Below are positions 46,270 to 59,500 of a stretch of DNA of 64,000 nucleotides, in pieces. The stretch lies in the NCBI GenBank assembly GCA_003991915.1, contig RQTK01000336.1, positions 17,501 through 81,500 on the forward strand, in the 5' to 3' direction. A model generated the notes under the pieces. The model was not told the origin of the DNA, did no database searches, and was given only the letters and a program-made list of their open reading frames with translations. A program made the translations under genes and the position numbers. The stretch's first letter is position 1, and each line of letters begins with the position of its first letter. The DNA comes from Elysia chlorotica. Its lineage: Eukaryota; Mollusca; Gastropoda; Plakobranchidae.

Positions 46270-47742
46270 ATATATAGAATACTAAAACTAATTTAACTCA
46301 TTTAAATTATCAGTGTTTTTATATACAACACTCACGCAATATTTAAAAGACATAGTGCATTAAGACATCTACTATTCCTGATCATAAAGACATCCACTAG
46401 TGATCCAAGGGTACATAGAACAAGTTCAGTTTGCGTCAATAAAACACACTAAACGTACTTATCTCACAGCCGAATAGGTAAAGATAGACCAGGAAACCTG
46501 GAGGCAGAAACTCAAGCCGAAATTATACTATTAGATACGAAGACAAGACGCAATCTGGCAAGTGTCTCATTCGGAGAGATTACGGAAAAAATTGTCAGAT
46601 GGGTAAATCACTGAGGCCCGCAGGTAAATTGCTTCAGTGCATGCGCAGTTCTGGTTGTGATCGATGCTTATGTGGCCAGATTTTATCAGATTTGATTACC
46701 GATCCGGCTTGGAAGGAATGTGCCAACCTGGCATGTTATATCAACTTTGATTAAAGTCGCGTATAATGAGCATGTAACGAGTGTATTGGATACAGATAAG
46801 GCCTTTCCATGTGATTGGGTAAGATTATCGATTAAAATATTTCGCTTTGAGAGAGAGCACGCGTTAATTAAAAGAGAATCAAACGCATTTTTAGATTTGA
46901 TGAAACCGTTGACGCAGAATCATGGAAATAATCGATAGTTGTATCGTATGAAGAAAACAAAAAATAGAAAACAACAACAATATAAAAACCAACAAATAAT
47001 TAAAAAAAACGGCTATTTTTCTCCATCATCACATTCATCACAACATTAAAACTTGTTAGAAAATGTTCGGACTATCTTCCATACAAATATTTCGCATTAC
47101 CTTGATAAATAAGGTTGCGTTGTCAAGATTGTAAATATAAGAACGTGCAAAGTATTACAATAAAAAGACACTGTGTGATATTTTTTGAACAGCGCTCTAT
47201 TTGATCTTGGCATAACGGTTTTCTGCCTAAACCTGCCAGGTAGTTTACTCTAAACAGCTGAAGAATGCTGAAATAAAAAAAGAAAAAGGAAAAAAAAACA
47301 TTAAAAAAGCCCCAAAAACTAAAAGGCCTTAGAGATTTTTTGTTTTGTTCAGACACCCTTTTAGAATCTACAATTACAAACGAAATCAATTATAAATATA
47401 GCGGTGACAAATGAATTTAAAATTACCTGTTAATTACCTATACAAACAAAAAAAGTTCGGCATCCCTTACAACAACCATAATTCATGCCAGATGTCATTT
47501 TTTGTTTGGATAGGCTTAAACTGCAGGCACAACTGCAATACTCGAATGCACGCGTCTGCTGGGTGTAGAACTTCACGACAAAATTCCTAGGATATTATTT
47601 GAAAAAAAAGGGGGGGGGGGATTCACTGTGTAGAATTGATACTCAGGCTTGTTTTATTATTGTTCAACATTTTAAATTCCTTATAAAGTATATTTTTTAG
47701 TTACTATTATGTAAAATAGAATAATCTTATCAAAAGGAATAT
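46270..47742. other. unannotated AT-rich sequence
   Basis: Includes a G-run at 47611-47620. No supported gene. Confidence 0.45.
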
Positions 47743-47972
47743 ATTATGAGGGTTGAGTAGATTCTAGAGGTACGTTTTGTTAAGACCCTAAACATATTAA
47801 ATTTTATGTCAAATGCCGACTAAATACGTGTTATACAAACTTGAACAGAAAAATTGAGTCTAATGTAAGAGAATAATTATGAGGGTTGAGTAGATTCTAG
47901 AGGTACGCGTTGTTAAGATTTAACATATTAAATTTTATGCCAAATGTCGACTTTATACGTGTTATACAAATT
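47743..47972. repeat. tandem duplication of about 97 bp with spacer
   Basis: Copies at 47743-47841 and 47877-47972 (offset 134 bp) share ATTATGAGGGTTGAGTAGAT, TCTAGAGGTACG, ACATATTAAATTTTATG and TACGTGTTATACAAA. Confidence 0.93.
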
Positions 47973-48175
47973 TACTAGTTCTGAAGTTGACAAGTAGACT
48001 TCAATCTTTGCCTATGGAAAAAAAAACAACCTGGACAAAGCTTATAAATAGAATTATAATGAACGAGAGAAGATGTTATTGATTGACATTTCACATTTCT
48101 ATCAATAAATATTCTAAATACAAAATTGTATAGTATACTTTCATATGACTTATTTCATATGACTTATAGATTAAA

Positions 48176-48317
48176 GGAGTCATGGTATCCCCACCCTGTC
48201 TCGTGTGTGGCAGCACATAAAATTGTCAGACGTCCGTCTTGGGGCCCGTCCACAAGATAGCCTATAAGTTGCTGATGTTGGACGTTAAAACCCAACCAAC
48301 CAACCAACCAACCAACC
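48176..48317 (+). mobile_element. SINE, 5'-truncated, with (CCAA)n tail
   Basis: Begins in the body at GAGTCATGGTATCCCCACCC and runs to GATGTTGGACGTTAAAACCC. The tail is five ACCA/CCAA units rather than CAA. 5' truncation fits target-primed reverse transcription. Confidence 0.9.
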
Positions 48318-51217
<2,900 letters not shown>

Positions 51218-51235
51218 CCTATCTATCTATTTATC

Positions 51236-51275
<40 letters not shown>
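51218..51275 (+). repeat. (TCTA)n microsatellite
   Basis: Interrupted then perfect CTAT/TCTA units, about 300 bp upstream of the receptor start. Confidence 0.95.
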
Positions 51276-51276
<1 letters not shown>

Positions 51277-51433
51277 CTATCTTCTGACACAGGACCCAAC
51301 AATCTAACCAAAGTATATTTTTTATCTTTTCCTCTTACCAGACTCTACTCAAAAGATAACAACTTCCAGCAAGAAGGCGAAAACCCGGATTCGATGATGA
51401 AGTTATAACCAGTGCTGGTTCTACATTTCTGAT

Positions 51434-51449
51434 CTTTGATCTTTGATCT
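51434..51449 (+). promoter_or_regulatory. two overlapping TCF/LEF-like motifs upstream of the receptor
   Basis: CTTTGATCT occurs at 51434-51442 and again at 51441-51449, within a local TGATCTT repeat, about 120-140 bp before the first ATG. CTTTGATCT is the core recognised by TCF/LEF factors in animals. A short tandem repeat could also give this by chance. Confidence 0.3.
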
Positions 51450-51570
51450 TTAAGTTTACATAACGATCGTATATGGGACTAAAACAGCACATTGGTTAGG
51501 ATTTCACCAGGTTTGGACCATTCTGTTATTGAGTACCGAAGGAGAAAGAGTCTGAAAATCTATGTAGGCA

Positions 51571-53652
51571 ATGAGCGTTCTTTCCGCAAGAGTTCACAGG
51601 ATGGACGAAATCAGGCTAGGCGTGCTCACTACCCTCTGGCCATCATCCACCACCGATGCGACCCTGGCCACCACTACTGTGACCACAAAGCCAAGCGCCG
51701 AAGCCGTTGAGACTATTGAGACTCACCAGGTCTCCAGCCCAGCCAGCCTTGGGGAGATAGCGGTGGGCCGGCGAGACCACCCGACCTTCCTGTTGCTGTT
51801 TGGGCAGGCGCTGCCGCTGGTGCTACTGGCCACGGTGACCGTGGTCTCCAACCTCATGGTCCTGTTCATGTTCCGAGTAAAGCGCTCACTGCGCAGCTGC
51901 AAAAACATGTACCTGGCCAGTCTGGCGCTGGCTGACCTACTTATCGGGGGATGCATGTACGTGGCCATCTTGCAACAGCTTCGCGGAAAAGGCCCCGTCC
52001 TTCAACCTGGCGCTTTGGGAGAGGCCTATCACGTGATCCGACAGGCGGCGCTGTACGTGTCCCTGCTGAGCCTGATGCTGATAACCGTGGATCGCTGGTG
52101 GTCCATACACCACCCGTTCTCCTACCGGGCCAAGCGACGCAAGAGAAACGCTGCAGTGGCCGTTGGAACCGTTTGGCTGCTTGGCTTTGCCATCCACATA
52201 GTACCGGTCGTTATCTGGAACGTGCTCAACCCGTCAGCACATGCGGCAACAGCAGATGAAGTTTCCAGCGTTCACTTGCTGAATAATAATTTGGTATATT
52301 CCACTTCCTCGAACGCGGGTGTAAATAGTACATCATCAGCGGATGACAATGATACACTTTCACTTTCGCTATCTACAGCATTAGTAAATGCCTCAAAGCC
52401 ATTCCTCTCAAATCATTCGGCACATTCGCATTCCGAGTTAACAGGTAAATTCCTGGAACCGACCAAATATATCCACCATGTACAAAGGTCAAACATAACG
52501 GAACAAAATAAAAACAGCCAGTCTGTCTTTTCCAAATCTAAACAAGGACTTCCTTTGTTCGATGGTCTCCCTGTGTATAACAAGTCTCCTCTTGTCTCTC
52601 TCGCATGGGATGTTCAGTATTTGCTTCCCCTGTTAGCAATGCTTTCCTTAAACTGCAGCCTCTACGTTGGCATCTTGGGACGTAAACGTATACAAATCAG
52701 GCGGTCCCTCACGTCATTCAACCGCCTCTCTACTTCAATAACAGATCGGCGAAACTCTGTTTCTTCCGTGCCAAACTTTTACTGCGAGGCGTCGTCTTCT
52801 CTAGACGAGAATGCTGAACTGCTTCTTTCCAACGGGAAGAGCGGGGATACAGATAGCGGAGGAGAAGGGGGAAATAGTAACAAGACCAAGGAAGGGGCCA
52901 ATGGCATCAGAACAAACTCGCAGCGATCAACGGCTAGTATTACAAACTTAAACACCAAGTTTAACTTTTACACTTCGTCTACAACCACATACAAACAGCT
53001 GCAGCAGCATTATCACCAAACCAAACAGACGCCTTCCACAACATTGCGGCCGTCTGTTTCAATGCCACAAGTCCATCTAAGCAGTATCGACAACACGGCA
53101 AATCTCGCAGACAACAAAACCCTGACCACACCGTTTAACAATAACAACAAAAGCGGGGTTCCCAACGGCATGCACCCCAACTCCACTCAGGTTCAGCCTT
53201 TCCGGCGGTTTAGCTGGGCGCCTCGGAAGTCTTCGCTGGCGTTGAATCGGCGGAGCAAGGGCAGCGAGGAGCTGGCCAAAGACCTGCTCGTGCGACAGGA
53301 CAGGAAGGCTGCCTGCTGGTTGGGTCTGCTGGTGGTCGTGTTCCTCGCCTGCTGGCTGCCGCACTCCATCCTCAGGGTCATCTGCGCCCTCAACGCCCTG
53401 GACATTCCGCCCTGGATGATGGAGGCCTCCATCTGGATCCAGCTGGCCAACTCCACCATCAACCCGATGCTGTATGGATTCTTCAACAAGGAGATCCGGG
53501 AGGCGTTCAAACAGTGGATGAACGGCGGGAGCAGGAAGAAGAGGGCCAAGTTCAAAAGCGCGTTACTTCTCAATGGTAACATTACCCCTGGCGCGGGCAG
53601 CCATTCTTTGAACGTCAGGCGCATGTCTCTCTTTGACACAGTCCATGAATGA
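51571..53652 (+). CDS. class A GPCR, aminergic/muscarinic-like orphan (693 aa, single exon)
   Basis: Seven membrane spans are visible: TM1 about 72-101 (N94), TM2 112-135 (D122), TM3 151-173, TM4 193-217 (W202), TM5 344-368 (P353), TM6 580-606 (F591, CWLP 594-597) and TM7 616-640 (W622, NSTINP 627-632, NPMLY 631-635), then helix 8 (FFNKEIREAF). DRW (174-176) replaces DRY. YRAKR after it, W622 and NSTINP recall muscarinic and related amine receptors, so G-protein signalling at the plasma membrane is likely. Position 3.32 is Arg157, not the amine-binding Asp; 3.25 is Gly150 and the second extracellular loop (218-343, several N-glycosylation sequons) has no Cys, so the usual disulfide is absent. 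Intracellular loop 3 is very long (about 370-575, Ser/Asn-rich). An in-frame TAG lies two codons before Met1; Met11 has a better start context (ACAGGATGG) and a possible acceptor CACAG just before it. The ligand is unknown; no gene name is assigned. Confidence 0.95.
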   Translation: MSVLSARVHRMDEIRLGVLTTLWPSSTTDATLATTTVTTKPSAEAVETIETHQVSSPASLGEIAVGRRDHPTFLLLFGQALPLVLLATVTVVSNLMVLFMFRVKRSLRSCKNMYLASLALADLLIGGCMYVAILQQLRGKGPVLQPGALGEAYHVIRQAALYVSLLSLMLITVDRWWSIHHPFSYRAKRRKRNAAVAVGTVWLLGFAIHIVPVVIWNVLNPSAHAATADEVSSVHLLNNNLVYSTSSNAGVNSTSSADDNDTLSLSLSTALVNASKPFLSNHSAHSHSELTGKFLEPTKYIHHVQRSNITEQNKNSQSVFSKSKQGLPLFDGLPVYNKSPLVSLAWDVQYLLPLLAMLSLNCSLYVGILGRKRIQIRRSLTSFNRLSTSITDRRNSVSSVPNFYCEASSSLDENAELLLSNGKSGDTDSGGEGGNSNKTKEGANGIRTNSQRSTASITNLNTKFNFYTSSTTTYKQLQQHYHQTKQTPSTTLRPSVSMPQVHLSSIDNTANLADNKTLTTPFNNNNKSGVPNGMHPNSTQVQPFRRFSWAPRKSSLALNRRSKGSEELAKDLLVRQDRKAACWLGLLVVVFLACWLPHSILRVICALNALDIPPWMMEASIWIQLANSTINPMLYGFFNKEIREAFKQWMNGGSRKKRAKFKSALLLNGNITPGAGSHSLNVRRMSLFDTVHE

Positions 53653-55332
53653 CACTGTGATGACAACATATATAGTATATATTGCTGTGCATTGACATTG
53701 GAACTGTTGCGCATGCGCGAACTGGGACACAACGGCAAGAAAAACTCTGCCAGTTCCGGTTCCAACGCATTACTATCGTCTTTACAAAGTTTCTTCTAAT
53801 TTATAAAACGGAATTCTAGAGAAACCTAACTTGTATAAAGATGCGGACTAGCATTTACAAAAACACGTTAAGGTTATTATGAAGTAAATTTATCTCAGCT
53901 TGTATTTCAAATATTTTTGTTACATTGATATGCCTATTATTTTATGAATGTCAAGGTATAGAATTCATCAAAGACATAAATTAGCACACCAACCTACTAA
54001 TTTGTATTTTCACCGAGGGTCCAAACTAAAATAATTGAGTTAAATTATGTAGTCTTAAACGCTGCAGCCAAATGATGTTGATAATTGAAAACGTTGCAAA
54101 ATCATAGAATCAAATTTCCCCCTTTCCAAACACCACCCTTTTTAATATAGACACGTTTAACCCTGTTAACATAACATTGATTCCTGTCAAAATAGTGAAG
54201 TTCATTTATATAATATATACTCATTATGACATTGCGGCCTCCCCTACGGCTAAGCATGTTGGTTGTGATTTCTTCAGGGCTACGAGTCTTTCATTCTTTA
54301 TATAATATTTCACTATACATTTTTATCCCAATAGTTAATGTATGACCCGATCTGGCGTTCAAATTTGGGTTGTTTAAGGATGCGGATTTAGACGCGACAT
54401 CAAATCATTATGTCAGAATTGAATTAAGAACTTTCACTGCTCTAGGTGGCTTTGTTTGTCATGTAAATAATGTATCTATTCACAATGCATTCAAAGTTAT
54501 GATAATGTGTTTGTATAACGGACTATCTTTCATTTCATAATGCTACCTTGTTTCACGTCATTTGATCCTTTTTTCCTGATATTTTAATTGTGATTTTCTT
54601 TGTTCTAACTTGATTGCGTACGTAAGTCGAGGATATCAATGCCTTATTTTATGGAGGCTTCGGTTGCTTGAACGCTATGTATTTTTGTCCAAAAACTGAG
54701 TTTGTAAACATAAATTCTTGAGTGCGCATGTATGAAAAGGTTTCAAACCACAAATTATGCTCGTATACTATTTCCTCTTTAAAATTTATCTCAGTTCATT
54801 GAATCTTTTATGTTTCTATGATGGTTCTCATAGAAAAAAAAGTGAATTCGGTCTCACTGTCTATTAAGCAGGTTTACTATTGTTCAGTCTCTTTTTTTAT
54901 TACTATTATTGGAATTGGCAAATACTGTGTCTTAAAATGTCGCATATAGATGGACAATCGTGTCTTTTGTAATGCACGACAGAACTGTTGGATGGAATTT
55001 TTGCTTAAACGAAACATTTTTTAAACACTCTGACTTTGGTATTCGCATACATGTATGTGTGTGATGATTATTAATGTTTTCTTTGTTCGTATGTATGTAA
55101 AGGATATTTATGTTTTATGGCAAGTAATAGGTGTACATTTATAACGAGACATTAAGATAGTTATCTCTAAATAGTAACATTTCAAGATACCGACCAAACC
55201 CATCCAACCTACACATTGTCGAATGTTTGTTTACACGAATCCCTTTAGCGTTAAAAACGCTAAATGATTTGACTACACGATATTTTGCATTCGTTTTTAT
55301 TTTGTGTATGATAGTCTATGGTCGGAGAATAA
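53653..55332 (+). other. 3' flank of the receptor, probable UTR and intergenic DNA
   Basis: AT-rich with no open frame worth calling. I see no AATAAA close to the stop. The nearest clear AATAAA after the stop that I noted is at 56786, beyond a SINE pair and a gap, so the transcript end is unresolved. Confidence 0.4.
53708..53719. promoter_or_regulatory. palindromic NRF-1-like site
   Basis: TGCGCATGCGCG matches the palindromic NRF-1 consensus (YGCGCAYGCGCR). It lies 56 bp after the receptor stop codon in an otherwise AT-rich flank. Functional status is unknown. Confidence 0.35.
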
Positions 55333-55582
55333 GTTGAGTTGAGTTGATTTAACGTCTAACAGCATCTATATAGGCTACATCGTGGACGGGCCCCAAGACT
55401 GATGTCTGACACTTTTATATGCTGCCACATACGAGACAGGGCGGGCATACCATGACTCCTGTCTCAGCAGGTCACATTAGACTGTAACCGACCCAACCAG
55501 TAGGGAGCAAAATCGCCAGGACTCGAACCCGGACCTTTTGCGTCGGAAGCCGATGTTCTACCCCAGGGCTACTGTGCCCCCT
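55333..55582 (-). mobile_element. SINE (head type 1), full length
   Basis: GTTGAGTTGAGTTGATTTAA at the terminus, CGTGGACGGGCCCCAAGACT, then the head (GACTCGAACCCGGACC, CCCCAGGGCTACTGTGCCCC). Forms a dimer-like pair with the following unit. Confidence 0.92.
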
Positions 55583-55599
55583 ATGGTCGGAGAAGATTC

Positions 55600-55780
55600 C
55601 CGAAGAGGATTCCTCACGAAGATATCCCGACAATCCCATAGCGCAATGCAGTATTTAATCGATCACATTATACTGACAGCGACCCAAACAGTAAGGAAGC
55701 AAGAGGCTTGGTGGGGGATCGAACTCGTAACCTCTAGATGAAAAGTCGGACGTTATACCGTGGGACCCCTATCTCCTTAA
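55600..55780 (-). mobile_element. old SINE unit following a younger one
   Basis: TCGATCACATTATACTGACA, GCGACCCAAACAGTAAGG, GATCGAACTCGTAACC (box B region) and ACGTTATACCGTGGGACCCC follow the family order in reverse. The 3' part is degraded. Confidence 0.7.
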
Positions 55781-56131
55781 TTTGTGAACAACAATACATG
55801 TTCCAACTTTGCATTGCCATAAAACAGCTTGAAAACAACCAAAATGTTCCTAATGGTGTCAAAGCATTTTGTGGAATGGTGGTGTTAACAAACATTTCCT
55901 TCTTCTTTACGAATCCTAACTACTTATTACACTTAGGAGACGTTGTTGTGATGTCAGAGACTTAGTAGAAGATACGTTTCGTCCCAGACCTCAAACTTTG
56001 AATCATATTATATTTTTATGGTATTCCCTCATGTTTTATTGACCAACTCCAAGTGGTCTCTGCCTAATTGGAAGGTGCCATACTGCAGGAGTGTGGTAAG
56101 CAGGTAGATATGTGAATTCAATGGGATACAC
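55781..56131. other. unannotated sequence
   Basis: No gene or repeat was recognised. Confidence 0.45.
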
Positions 56132-56132
56132 T

Positions 56133-56187
<55 letters not shown>

Positions 56188-56206
56188 AGAGAGAGAGAGA
56201 GAGAGA
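56132..56206 (+). repeat. (GA)n array running into a gap
   Basis: GA units with a few GAAA/GGGA interruptions. The array resumes at 56499-56538 after the gap. Confidence 0.95.
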
Positions 56207-56497
56207 NNNNNNNNNNNNNNNNNNNNNNNNNNNNNNNNNNNNNNNNNNNNNNNNNNNNNNNNNNNNNNNNNNNNNNNNNNNNNNNNNNNNNNNNNNNNNN
56301 NNNNNNNNNNNNNNNNNNNNNNNNNNNNNNNNNNNNNNNNNNNNNNNNNNNNNNNNNNNNNNNNNNNNNNNNNNNNNNNNNNNNNNNNNNNNNNNNNNNN
56401 NNNNNNNNNNNNNNNNNNNNNNNNNNNNNNNNNNNNNNNNNNNNNNNNNNNNNNNNNNNNNNNNNNNNNNNNNNNNNNNNNNNNNNNNNNNNNNNNN
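56207..56497. other. assembly gap (291 N)
   Basis: Unresolved bases flanked on both sides by (GA)n, so probably an unassembled longer array or a nested element. The frame read through it is artificial. Confidence 1.

Positions 56498-56498
<1 letters not shown>

Positions 56499-56538
<40 letters not shown>
56499..56538 (+). repeat. (GA)n array after the gap
   Basis: Perfect AG run continuing the array before the gap. Confidence 0.95.
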
Positions 56539-56541
<3 letters not shown>

Positions 56542-59500
56542 GTAGAGAATGTTTTGAGTGAAGAAAGGATAGATGAATGGTTGAAAAAAGACTATAAGGC
56601 GAGGAAAATGTGAAAAAAGGTACGGAAAGATTGGCAAGAAGGGAAAACCAGGATAGTACCGGTAAGCGACATGTTTGAATTCAGATACTATCTATTGATT
56701 TATATGTTGTATTTTTTAATTTGTTTTTCATAACATGTTGATCATGACAAATTTATTTCATAATGATGTTTCATTAAATTTTTGAAATAAAAGACTGGAA
56801 AAGAGTTTCCGATTTTTGTGTTCGTATTTTAACAGCATGTCTCTGGAATACGTAGAAATTTAAATCTGGCTTTTTTGAAACCACACTTTAAGATCTATTC
56901 AAAGTAAAAATCCATGTCCCGGTAGCTATGTCAGTAAGTGCTCTCAGAAGACGAGCTTATTGCGAAAAGATCAGAAGAGGCAAAAGTAAAAATAAGACGA
57001 CGCACATAATCTTCAAACCGTTAGACAAGGTTGTTAACTTTAAAATTTACATTTTAGCTGCAACATGTTTTTATAATGTGCACCTAGCTAAGAGTTTAGA
57101 CAGAGACAAAATTTTAAAGTCACGTACAGATTCATCCTAAACAAAAGGATCGATTGGTTATCCAAACGTTAGGGGTGAAAGAAAATATTGAAAAAAGTGC
57201 TTACAAACGGGAAGCACCGATAGGCGGTGTCGGCATTACTGTGGTTGTCAGTAGTTAGTTCTAAAAACTCTAGAGTTTGAGGCCCCCTTTTTTAACCCTG
57301 GTCTCCCGGGTAATTTAGTTTGTAAGGTGGAAAACAAAATGAGCGAGTAAACATTGTTTCGGAGGTTAAATGAAACAAAGTCATTCAACCAAAAATGTAA
57401 TTCATATACACAAAAATAGAGTCCAAAATATTAGGTTGATAAGTGTGGAAGTGCGATGATTCTTTGAATCAAAATCTAAAAATCATATGGAATACAGTTC
57501 GTTTTTATTTAAGACGAAAGAAACATAAAAAACGACTAGATTCATTCACTCGGGAAGAAAATTAATATTGACAGACAAAAATTACCTGATAAGTTAGAGA
57601 AACATAGTAAAATCAAACATCAGAGACGCAATAACATCTATCTTTCAGGAAACTATATATAACGACTGTTCTGATTTTCATGCCTTCTCTAAATCAGATT
57701 CTGGGTACATGAAAATGACAGATATGAAATGCAGCACGTGAGCAGGTAATATCAATAAAAACAAATTTGGACGTAAATTTTCGAAGTAAAATATGGCCGG
57801 GATTTTTTAAATGTCAAGCCGCCACGCGTATAAACAGTCTAGTATAAATAAAGTGCTTTTTTTCAAATTTAAAGATATGTTTATAAGTGTATATAAATAG
57901 GAATCGTGTCAAGCTTCATATTATAATGCTTTTAAAATTCCTCTAAACAAAATGCGCTGAACTCAGAGGCAACAATGCAGCGGATAAAGCATTGTAGCAG
58001 CTGATATATTCAATTAAAAAGATTAACGTAAAAACAGGTCGGGAAGTTAGGTAAAAATTGAGGTACACCATTATTTTCATTCTTTCGGGTTTTTCTTTTC
58101 TTATTTCTTATGAATCATTAAGAATTTTTTTTTTAAAAGGTCACGCAACAGAATTGACAACCTCGTTTTCGAAATGTAAATAGATAGATTATAATGGTAC
58201 AGATCAGTATTTTTTACCCTGCAATCAGTTTGGCAACAACCTTAAAGCTAGACAAGCGTTCTACCCATGGGCAATCTGCTACCCCAACTTTTGTTTAGAG
58301 GATAAAGGGAATAATATTTCAAAACAAACACAATTAGAGTAATAAATTAATTGCTAGGTTATAATAGCATTATTCTCAACGCAAAAAATAGTGATAAAAC
58401 AGTTACATTCTATATTTCAAACCAAGCTTTGGCTTACATAAATTATCTATTTAACAGCATGATTTATTTACCTGTCACGTTATTTGCTAGGGGGGTAGTT
58501 TCACAAAAACCTTGCTTCCATGTGGTGTGTCGGCTTAAAATGGATTTTCTATTGTGCTCGTAAATTAGAAATGAATTATACACATAAAAGAAGAAACATT
58601 TTAATAGAATCAGAGTTTACGAAAATAAGTTTTAATTAGTAAAAACTTCTTTTTTTATTTACTCAAAAGACATGAACGGTATGAATGTGGGATATGCAAA
58701 TATTATATGCTCGTATTGTCAGTGCCACTCGAAGTAAATCATAATAGTTACGCTGTAAAGTAGGGCGCAAGCAAGATAATCAAAACACTTTTCAAAACCT
58801 TGTAATCATTTCTCTTGATAGGCATCTTATATCGATGAAGCCCATACATTATAGTAGTACGTACAGCTCTCTCAGACTTAACTATGATTATTACGTTTGG
58901 CCTTTCCTTTGCATATACGGATCAGCGGTACTCGATTCCTGTTTTTTGTTGTTGTTTTTCTTTTCTTCTGTAGACAATTGAACTGTTCCTTCCTGCTATT
59001 AAATTGTTTGCGCTGAACCAAATTTTGCCCGTGTGTATTAATTTATTCCGCAGGATATCAAACTTACAAGAGAGAAAAAAAAAGCAATCCGTTATTTCTC
59101 TTTGTATTTCTATAATCCCTCCACCGCTTCCCCAATCTCTGTCCCTGTCTCATTCTCTCTATCTCTCTCTCTCTCTCTGTGCCTTTTCTCCCTTTCTCTT
59201 GTCTCTCTTTCATTCTATACCTCTATTCTTTCCTTCTCATTCACTGCACTTTTCTTTCCCTTAAGGTAAATCTACTCTGCCAATTATCTATAAAGAAACA
59301 AAATCAGTGGATAACATTAAGTTTTACACGTCCTTGATCTGCTACTTTAACTGATCTTTATGTTTACGGAAGCCAGAAGAAAATGAATATTTAAGACTGC
59401 TACTGTCAGGCTAATCCGAGGTCAAAGCCCCTAGTATTTCGGTTTGTATTCCAATCGAGACTGTAAACAAAACTATTATTGTTTGGTAAAAGCCAGACTC

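Noticed and set aside
53193..53765. 190-codon antisense frame overlapping the receptor
   Set aside because: A shadow of the GC-rich TM6-TM7 coding part; no independent domain. The other overlapping frames at 51492-53364 are rejected for the same reason.
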